Assembly (NCBI GenBank): GCA_025766275.1
Contig: JAFKAC010000015.1
Span: forward strand, 310,001 to 374,000
From: Lactarius indigo
Lineage: Eukaryota; Basidiomycota; Agaricomycetes; Russulales; Russulaceae
DNA: 64,000 nucleotides
Direction: 5' to 3'
Shown here in pieces: positions 22,636 through 31,100 of the stretch (positions within the stretch are counted from its first letter, which is position 1; each line of letters begins with the position of its first letter). The translations under genes were made by a program, and so were the position numbers. The notes under the pieces are model-generated. The model was not told where the DNA came from. It ran no database searches and was given only the letters and a program-made list of their open reading frames with translations.

Positions 22636-24461
22636 ATGTCACCTCCGTCTTCTACCACGCCCACCTGTCCAAATGATGCGAACAAATTGTCAGGCAATAT
22701 CTCTGGTAGTTGTGCACCGGTCACAATGGTTGCCGATGTATGCCAGACTGGTCATATTCCTCGCCCATCGCAGTGTGCTCTCAACATGGCTGAGGCTACC
22801 TCCACTAGTGTGCATCCAGGTGCGAAATGCAAGGCCCTGGTTGACCCCAAAGCCAATCGCCATGTCATGCGTAAGGTAATTGATGTGGATGACGACACTG
22901 CTAATCCCAGTGATGATGGTGCTACCATGGAGCCTGAAGACGACGCTACCATGGGGCCTGAGGACGGCACTACCACAGAGCCTGAGGATGGCGCTACCAC
23001 AGAGCCTGAGGACGGCGCTACCACAGAGCCTGCCTCGGATGACTACAAGTCCATCAAGGCCATGGCTGACACCACCAATCAGGTATGTTCTTTACACTTT
23101 TTTTGAATGGCATTCTCACTTACTCCTCAGGTTATACCCCTCATACCCCGAGAAAAGCACTTGGCCAACGTACGCCTCATCTTCCACTGCGACAAAGAAC
23201 ACAAGCATCCAGATACAGGAAAAATTCAGGATGGCCACTGGTGTAAGATCTGTTTGTAAGTACTTTCATTCTGTCTGGCCTTTTTTAACTTCACTAACTG
23301 GACTTGCATAAAGGGATAAGATGCCTGTCAATCAATTGTCTTGCATTTTGACCGGAAGCATAACCACACTGCGGATGCACATCACTAGGTAAAAAAGCCC
23401 TTCTATTTAGTTAACTCTTTTTTGATCTTTTCCTAGACATCACACCGAGCTGTACCGCCAGTGCTGCAAGGCATTTGGTATTGAGCCTAATCCCCGCACA
23501 TTTTTCCGTACTCCATCTGATTTGAGTATGAGTGTGTAAGTGCACGTTCTCTTATTTGCTTGCGCTCAATGCTGATTCACTTCGTGTCAGTCAAACAGAT
23601 CTCGAGGGTGTTGTTACCCATGAACCTAGGCTCCCCATTTTCACAAATGGGGGGCTTCTCAACCACATCATTGAGCTTGTCGTTTGTGAAGATGAGGTGA
23701 GTGGGGCCTTTGTTATTGTGTGTGAGTTGTTCTAATATCTTTCCTCACTGTCAGGCATTCCTTTTGATTGAACATGTGGTCCTTTCGCCAACTCCTCAAG
23801 TTCTGCCAGCCAGGGCTTTTAGAGAAGGACATTCCACACCGCCACACACTTCGCACGGAAGTACTTCGAATGTGCACAAGTTGCAGAGGGGAAGGTCCGC
23901 AAGAATATGAAGAAAATCCCCTCAAAAATATCCTTCACATTCGACACATGGACCTCTGCACCAGGTGACCCATACCTTTCAGTTACAGCACATTACATAG
24001 ACTCCCCTGCCGATAACCTGAATGCATGGGTGTTGATGTCTGAACAGCTAAGCTTCCAGGAGATTCAGGGAAGACACACTGGTAATAATATGGGAGACAT
24101 CTTGGCCCACATTTTAGAGTGGTATGAACTGCATGGAAAGGTTTGTCTTCACCCTCTCATTTATTTATGCCCTGTGAACTCATGCCCTGCTCCACAGGTT
24201 GGCTGGTTTACTAGTGATGGTGTGGCTGTGAATTGCACCACGCTCTGTGTGCTCCAGAACAGGCTGAACAGCCCTTCAACGGAAACTGGGTGGACCACCC
24301 GAGAACATGACATGCTGTAAGTGTTCACACATCTGAGACTTTCCAATGCTGATGTATGACTTAGGTGCATGGAGCACTCCCTACATCTTGCAGCAAAGCA
24401 TTTTGTCCAATCAATTGCACCACGTTTCAGCAAGAAGGTCCATGCCTCAAGCAATGATACA
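22636..24461 (+). pseudogene. hAT transposase (BED zinc finger), decayed and truncated
   Basis: This is a multi-exon transposase gene with short GT-AG introns. Exon 1 (22636-23082) carries about five copies of an 8-residue acidic repeat (ATTEPEDG). Exons from 23131, 23314 and 23437 build a BED-type finger: WCKIC, then a Leu-rich stretch, then HITRHH. Later parts read FRQLLKFCQPGLLEKDIPHR, then ISFTFDTWTSAPGDPYLSV, the start of the RNase-H-like catalytic fold. These are followed by WFTSDGVAVNC and CMEHSLHLAAKHFV, all hallmarks of hAT. At least two frameshifts exist, near 23785 and 23880. The gene stops where the LTR relic begins at 24462, so the C-terminal dimerisation region is missing. It cannot make active transposase. 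Confidence 0.8.
22919..23034 (+). repeat. 24-bp coding minisatellite in hAT exon 1
   Basis: About five tandem units each encode eight residues of the type ATTEPEDG, giving a short acidic tract. Confidence 0.65.
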
Positions 24462-24564
24462 TGTAGCAGTATGACTTATCGCGTACAACTAGACCAAGGT
24501 GAAGGTTAGCGAACTGAACTGGGAGCACACCCAAGCCTAATGCAGAGACAAGTCACACGCTGAA
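24462..24564 (-). repeat. Relic LTR related to element C, first piece
   Basis: TGTAGCAGTATGACTTATCG and the following 80 bases match, in reverse, the end of the LTR of chromovirus C (its plus strand ends CATACCGCTACA). The match resumes at 46398-46779. The relic was split by the solo LTR that starts at 24565. Confidence 0.75.
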
Positions 24565-24630
24565 TGTCACGCCTCTGCAGGGGTGTGCGTCGTTCTGTAA
24601 CAGATCCTGCCTAAGGCAAAGGACTCAGCC
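24565..24630. repeat. Solo LTR D, left piece
   Basis: It starts TGTCACGCCTC directly after CTGAA (24560-24564). The other end of the LTR (46393-46397, TGACA) is followed by CCGAA (46398-46402). This gives a 5-bp target duplication with one C/T difference at a CpG. It is split by the foldback element at 24631. Confidence 0.65.
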
Positions 24631-25219
24631 AATGATCAGCGATGGCTTATATGATTGATACCCCCAACCGACGGTGAGAATCTCAAATACTTGATACTCA
24701 GCCGGCGCCAGCCGATGGCGGAGATTCCCCCGCAACTGATAGTCCAACTGACGTTGGGTGGGAGTTCCGACTAACTCCGGACCACTGCGGACTTTGGAAT
24801 TGCAGTTTTAAGCAAGTATATATGTACAGTTCATTGAATTGCATATGGCAATGATCAGGCATATGGGAACAGTGAATTAATCCACTTAGATATGTGTGGC
24901 AAGGTGCAAGTATATCAGAAGCTTATAATTACAGGAAAGTCCGATAAAATGAATAAAGCATTATTGATGCATATGAGGGCAATGGAATAGAATGGAAACT
25001 CCGATTGTATGAATACAGTGATCATAATAATGGTGAACATCCAATATGGTGAGGAACATCCAATAAAATGAATGGAGCATTATCGATGCATGTGAGGGCA
25101 ATGGAATAGAACGGAAAATCCGATTGTATGAATACAGTGGTCATAATAATGGTGAACATCCAATATGGTGAGGAACATCCGATAAAATGAATGGAGCATC
25201 ATCCATGCATATGAGAACA
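24631..25219 (-). repeat. Y1 left terminal arm
   Basis: This is a non-array terminal segment, similar in reverse to 45131-45730 and to 48481-48792 plus 56809-56965. It contains an internal near-duplicate of about 125 bp (around 24945-25070 and 25070-25195, sharing GGTGAACATCCAATATGGTG). Differences between arms are largely C/T or G/A. Confidence 0.75.
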
Positions 25220-25639
25220 CTGAGACATTAACATAATGGTGTCAGATGTTCCGACATATAGTGTGGGACATCCCCACAATGGTATGGGATGTTCATACAA
25301 TGATATGGGACATCTCTGTAATGGTGTTGGATGTTCCTGTAATGATGTAGGACATTCCTATAATGGTGTGGGACACCCTTACAATTATGTGGGACATGTT
25401 CATAGATGATGTGGAATATCCTCACAATGGCATGGGAGATCCCTATAATGGTGTAGGACATCCCCCTGTTGGTGTTGGATGTCCTGACAGATCGTGTGGG
25501 ACATCCTCACAATGGTATGGGAGGTTCATACAATGATATGGGACATCCCTGTAATGGTGTCAGATGTCCCTGTAATGATATGGGACATCCCTGTAATGGT
25601 GTCGGATGTCCCTGTAATGATGTAGGACATCCTCATAAT
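25220..25639 (-). repeat. 21-bp repeat array, Y1 left arm, outer part
   Basis: Degenerate units of the type GGGACATCCCTATAATGGTG follow one another. The array is interrupted by chromovirus A and continues after it at 33576. Confidence 0.85.
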
Positions 25640-26216
25640 TGTTATGATCCGACGCTTCGGACCTAAGTCACAGTATGTCTCCACCCTGCCTTCCCCCTTT
25701 GTACTATACCTTGTTACCAAAGGAGCTACTGTTACTAGTGGCGCTGTTTCTTTGATCCGAACTTCTGTTTACTCCGTTTAGTCTCTTTGATATTGTGTGG
25801 ACTTGTGTTCATGTTGTTTGGAACCCTGTCCTATATAAACCTGTACCATAGACCGTAGGAAGCCAGACTTGGCTTCGTTTGCAATCTAGCAACCTTGCCT
25901 CCGTACTTTGGTGTGACCTCGTCTTACCCCTCTCTTCTTGTGCATCCCCTACCTCAGTCCCTGACCAGGACACTTCGAAGTCTTTGCAGTTGAACTATAT
26001 CAACGGGTTACACCTGTTATACTCTGTGCACTAGCAAGATCAAGTGTAGAGAAGTGTTAGACACTTCGGACGAGGAGTCCTACATTACAGAGTAGTGCGG
26101 CACCTTGTGCCACACCTTATCACTCGTATTTCATAGCAATAAGACAACAGAGGTCTTCGCTTGATACTTGTGTGATTCAGAACCTCTAGAACCCACGCCC
26201 CTGCTAGGGTGTAACA
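25640..26216 (+). repeat. 5' LTR of chromovirus A
   Basis: TGTTATGATCC...GGTGTAACA, 577 bp. It differs from the 3' LTR at three sites seen by eye (GCGGC/GCAGC, CTGCTAG/CCGCTAG, GGTGTAA/GGCGTAA), all CpG transitions. Confidence 0.95.
25832..25876 (+). promoter_or_regulatory. LTR-A promoter and predicted transcript start
   Basis: TATATAAA (25832-25839) lies 33 nt before AGACTTGGCTT (25865-25875), which is the exact reverse complement of the primer-binding site. The segment sits in a hairpin GAAGCCA-GACT-TGGCTTC (25859-25876). By analogy with Tf1, transcription should start at or beside it. Confidence 0.65.
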
Positions 26217-26217
26217 T

Positions 26218-26228
26218 AAGCCAAGTCT
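26218..26228 (+). other. Self-priming primer-binding site of chromovirus A
   Basis: AAGCCAAGTCT begins one base after the 5' LTR and is complementary over 11 nt to the LTR segment at 25865-25875. No tRNA 3'-end complement (TGG...) is present. Confidence 0.7.
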
Positions 26229-26415
26229 ACAACACCCAAGACACTACTGCCACACAGCAGAGTGGGCGACGATCCAAGAGGACGCATCAGCCAACAACCA
26301 GACACTCCACAGAACCCAGAAACGACGGCATAGCCGGGCGACGGATCCTCCTTGACACAAGAGGCCGCTTCAGCCATCCCCTTACACAAATCAGCACCCA
26401 AGACAGACCACAATT

Positions 26416-28107
26416 GTGGCTAGCATCAGTGTCACCTTTGAATCAGACAATGATTGGACCCCAGTCACAACCAGAACACAAGACGACCTCCCACACCACG
26501 TTAAAAGCAGTCAACTAGGAAAAGGAGCTCGCTGGGCCACAACATCAGGCAGACCACCTTGTTACAAGTGCCTCATCAAAGGCGAACTCAGACCAGTGGA
26601 ATTCATCAACAACAACTGGTACATCCTCCGATACTTTCAGAACACATACCACACCAGAGCCATAAACATCACACCACACAGATTTGCTGAAGGACTAGGC
26701 TGGTGGAACGAAGAAGACGAACAGAACCCGGAAACGCCCACACAACAATCATCCTCAGCACCAAGAAACACTAGGGGAACATACGGACTACAACAAGACT
26801 CATCATCAGAAGAACCCAGCTCAGACGAAGCGGAATCACACTCAGAACTATCCCACTCCTCAGAACACCGCCTAGACATCACAGTACCCACACAAGCTTC
26901 GTCACAAGCCAGCCCCACTATTCCTATCTGGATAGAACCATCCCCAGCGGAAGAAGGATTCCCAGCCCCACTACCACCAATCAGATTGCCCTCCCCAGTC
27001 GAACCACCCCAGATCCCCATCACACCACAGCCAACACTTGTCATGTCAGCCATAAACGCCACAGGAACTGGCACAGGTACAGGCTCAAGCGCTGGAACAG
27101 GAGGAACACCAACAACGAGCTCAGGGGGACTCAAAGGAGCACCCCCTACTCCGTTCACCGGAGATAGAACAGAGAGTGGTCAGTTCAAAAGAGAACTACT
27201 ACGATATATCAAGTTAAATAGTGAGAATGAACTCATCAAAGAACCTTATGCACGAGTACTATTCGCCCTTACAATGTTCAAAGGACCCGGTGTACAGCTG
27301 TGGGTCAACCAAACCAAAGATGACATGGAAGCGGCACTAGCAGACCCCACCAAAGCCCTCACCAAAAACAGCAAAGATCTTTGGGACGGTTTTCTCGACA
27401 CCTTCAACAGAGACTGGACTGACACTCTAAACAAAGAAAGAGCCTACCAGAAGCTCATCAGTCTGACGATGCAGGGTGGAGCATTGGACAGTTACATCCT
27501 CGACTTCGAACACCTTGCAGGAATAGCAGGATGGGCAAGAGATGCCCCTGGAACGGTGGAATTCTTCAAAAGAGGACTACCCACAGGACTGTATCGTGCT
27601 TGCCTCATGCGAACTACCATCCCAAACACCATGGACGAGTGGCAAACCGCTGCCAGAGCAGAACACCAACGCTGGAAGCTGCTAAAAGCCAGACCAGGGA
27701 ATAGAAACCCAGGGCCAACCCAGAACGTCCACCAAGGACGACCAAAGCGAGACCCAAATGCGATGGATGTAGATGCCACCACCTCCACCCCCTTTAAGAA
27801 GCTTACCGAAGAAGAAAAGAAAGCCCTCATGAAAGAAGGACGCTGCTTCAAATGCAGGCAGCAAGGACACATGGCTAGGAACTGTCAACGACAAAACACC
27901 ACCAACCAAACCAAAGCCAGAGCCACAGATACCCAAGAAGTGGACACTGCACCCCCATACACCCCAGAAGCAAGCACCTCATCAGTGGCTACTACCACAA
28001 CCGAAGATAAAGTCCGACAAGCCCATGCACTCGTCCAAGGCATGACTGAGGATGAAAAGAGACGCTACTATGCCTTAGACCAGGATTTTTGCGATGCCGA
28101 CCTGTGA
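26416..28107 (+). CDS. Gag of chromovirus A
   Basis: This is the structural protein that packages element RNA. The frame is open from about 26356 to TGA at 28107. The N-terminal region (CYKCLIKGELRPVEFINNNW) resembles the matching part of element B gag (RFRPVEFNFDHL), which argues that it is translated. Yet the first in-frame ATG is at 27043, so the true start is uncertain: GTG at 26416, another non-AUG codon or a spliced leader. After a Ser/Thr/Pro-rich linker comes the capsid-like region (PPTPFTGDR, ELLRYIKLNS, LWDGFLDTFNRDW, about 27150-27690). A zinc knuckle CFKCRQQGHMARNC follows near 27845. It ends 16 nt after a GGATTTT slip site that leads into pol. Confidence 0.85.
   Translation: MASISVTFESDNDWTPVTTRTQDDLPHHVKSSQLGKGARWATTSGRPPCYKCLIKGELRPVEFINNNWYILRYFQNTYHTRAINITPHRFAEGLGWWNEEDEQNPETPTQQSSSAPRNTRGTYGLQQDSSSEEPSSDEAESHSELSHSSEHRLDITVPTQASSQASPTIPIWIEPSPAEEGFPAPLPPIRLPSPVEPPQIPITPQPTLVMSAINATGTGTGTGSSAGTGGTPTTSSGGLKGAPPTPFTGDRTESGQFKRELLRYIKLNSENELIKEPYARVLFALTMFKGPGVQLWVNQTKDDMEAALADPTKALTKNSKDLWDGFLDTFNRDWTDTLNKERAYQKLISLTMQGGALDSYILDFEHLAGIAGWARDAPGTVEFFKRGLPTGLYRACLMRTTIPNTMDEWQTAARAEHQRWKLLKARPGNRNPGPTQNVHQGRPKRDPNAMDVDATTSTPFKKLTEEEKKALMKEGRCFKCRQQGHMARNCQRQNTTNQTKARATDTQEVDTAPPYTPEASTSSVATTTTEDKVRQAHALVQGMTEDEKRRYYALDQDFCDADL
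28083..28089 (+). promoter_or_regulatory. -1 frameshift site of chromovirus A
   Basis: G GAT TTT in the gag frame fits the slippery heptamer form. One step back gives GGA TTT TTG CGA, which enters pol. The -1 frame is open only from 28056 (TGA at 28053-28055), so the shift must lie in 28056-28107. Confidence 0.6.
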
Positions 28108-31100
28108 GAGCTGACAGGGAGGCCAATTCAATGTATAGTGTTCGCGATAGTGCTATGACAATCAAAGTCCTCGTTCGCCTTTACTACAAAGAAGCTCGCA
28201 TAAATGTACTGCTGGACAGTGGTGCAACAGACAACCTAATCGACCGAAACCTAATCCAAAAACTTGGACTAGGAACCACTCCTCTGAAACCACCCAGATT
28301 GGTCCGGAATGTAGATGGATCGCTAAACAAAGATGGCACCATGACTGAGACATGCCAGCTATGGATAAAAAGAGGAGAAGAAGAAACTCCTTTCCAGTTT
28401 TTCGTAACCAGCCTAGGGGAAGACAGAATGATCTTTGGATACCCCTGGTTCGAACACGAAAACCCAGACATAGACTGGAAGAAACAAGAGCTGAAAGGAG
28501 AAGCAGTCACCATCCTGACAGGAGGGTACCACTTCCGAAGAAAGCGACACCAAGAAGCGAAAGCGGCAGCAACCAAAACAACCTTTGACCCAGTAAAAGA
28601 AACTGCAATCCCAGAAGAATACCAGCGCCACAACAAAGTATTCTCAGACGAAGAAGCACAGCGCTTTCCCCCAGAAAGAGAAGAAGACCATCCCATCACA
28701 TTGCGACCAGATGCACCCAACAAGATCAACTGTAAAATCTACCCCTTGACTCCAGAAGAAGACAAGGAGTTGAAGGCATATCTTGACGAAAACATAGCAA
28801 AAGGATACATCTATGAAGGAAGCTCCCCCTATGCTTCCTCCTTCTTCTTCAGAAAGAAAACAGACGGAGGGTTGCACCCTATCCTGGACTACAGACCCCT
28901 AAACACCTGGACAATAAAAGACACTTACCCACTACCTCTCATCTCCGACATCCTGACCAACTTAAATGGGAAAACACTGTTCTCAAAGTTCGATATCAGA
29001 TGGGGGTACCATAACATCCGCATAAAAGAGGAAGACCAGTGGAAGGCAGCCTTCAAGACACCAAGGGGGCTGTTCATCCCTCGAGTCATGACCTTCGGCC
29101 TCACAAATGCACCAGCCACCTTTGCAAGAACCATGAGCAGAATACTTCGACCACTTATGGACAAATACCCAAGAGAGCTATTTGTGTACATGGACGATGT
29201 CCTGATAGCCACAGAAGAAGATACAGAACGCCACAGACAAATTGTACACGAGTTCTTGGAAATCTGTGAAAAGGAATCTTATTTCCTAAAAGCGTCGAAA
29301 TGCGTGTTCGAACAAAGAAAGATCCACTACCTAGGCATTGTCATTGATGGGTCTCAAATCAAAATCGACCCAAAGAAGGTAGAAGGACTACAAGACTGGC
29401 CAAGAGACATCAAGTCAGTCAAACAAGCAAGAAGCGTGCTGGGAACACTAAGTTATCAGCGACCCTTCATCCCCAACTTTGCTCACTTAGCAAGACCCAT
29501 CACAGACACAATAAAGACGTCAGAAGGACCCTTCAGATGGACAAAGGAAGCAGCAGAAGCCTTAGAAGCTCTCATCACGCTTGTGTGCAAAGACCCCATC
29601 TTATGCCAACCAGATATGGACAAACCTTTCGAACTAGAAGTAGATGCCTCCGCTTTCGCCACAGGGGCAATCTTAACACAAAGAGACAGCCAAAACAAAC
29701 CACAAGCTGTGGGATACTTCTCCAAATCATTTTCAGAAGCAGAGCGCAACTATGACATCCATGACAGGGAACTCCTGGCAGTAATCAGAGGACTGGAACA
29801 CTGGAGACACCTTCTTTTAGGGTCCCCCCACGAAATCACAGTGTTTACAGACCACAAAAACCTAGAATATTATCGCCACCCTCGACAAATCAATAGGAGA
29901 GTGGCGCGCTACATCCCCAGACTTGCAGACTATCACATCAAACTTCACCACAAACCCGGACCCCAAAACCATGCTGATGCCCTGTCAAGACACCCTGACC
30001 ACGACACCGGAGCAGGGGATAACACTGATGTAGTGGTCCTGACCCCAACCATCTTCGCAAACTCCGCTCTCTCCATAAGGATAGATGACCGGGTCATGGC
30101 ACACCAATTAGACCACCAAGACACTCTGGACGAGTGGGCCGCCCCCTTCCACCTAGTAAAACAAGGCAAACACTGGTGGAGAGGTGACAAACTGGTGGTT
30201 GTGGACAACACACCGCTAAAGAGGGGGGTAATTTCCCTGTTTCATGATACAAAAACAGCTGGACACCCCGGAATAACAAAGACCTTGTGGTTAGTGTCAC
30301 AAGACTTTTGGTGGCCAAACATGAAAGACGACATATCCGCATATGTAAAGGGCTGTGCCACATGCCAATCAAACAAGAACTTCCCTGGGAACCCGAAACC
30401 ACTGATATTCCCCATCAAGACTAACCCAGAAGCACTCCCTTTTGAAACCATCGCTCTAGACTTCATCACAAAGCTACCCCAATCAGAAGACAATGACACA
30501 ATTCTCACCATCACAGATCATGACTGTTCCAAAGCAGCCTTCTTTATCCCATGCAGCGAAACAATAGACGCAGAAGGAGTGGCAAAACTCTATGCCAAAA
30601 CTGTCCTGCCACACTATGGACTACCGAGAAGGGTCATCTCTGACAGAGACCCCAGATTCACAGCGAAGTTCATCAAAGAACTGTGCAGAGTGCTTGACAT
30701 AGAACAAAACATCAGCACAGCATACCACCCACAAACAGATGGACAATCAGAACGAACAAACCAGTGGCTAGAGCAGTACCTCCGAATGTTCATAAACCAT
30801 CAACAAGACAATTGGACGGAGCTACTACCACTGGCACAGTACACCCACAACTCCTGGCCAAGCGCAACCACTAAGAAGGCACCCTACGAATTAATCCTTG
30901 GGTACATCCCAAGAGTACACCAACCAGAAAGAACGACCACAGTACCAGGAACACAAGAGAGATTGGAGCGAATCCAGGAAGCCAGAAGGACTGCCCAAGC
31001 AGCAATTACCCATGCACAGTCACTCTACAAAGGATCCTCTCGCTTCGAACAACACACAGAAGGAGATAGTGTGTGGCTGGATGCCAGGAACTTGAAAACA

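Larger units (their letters stand above)
21857..24461 (+). mobile_element. hAT transposon, left part
   Basis: The element starts with TAGTGATGGGAAAGTTCAG. The first 17 bases recur inverted at 57166. About 100 bp of subterminal DNA is packed with GGTTCAG/CTGAACC motifs, and a broken transposase gene follows. The element is interrupted at 24461 by a relic LTR. Its only other surviving piece is 56971-57166. The 8 bases before it (GTATCATT) do not match those after the right end (GTACAGAT). Confidence 0.8.
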
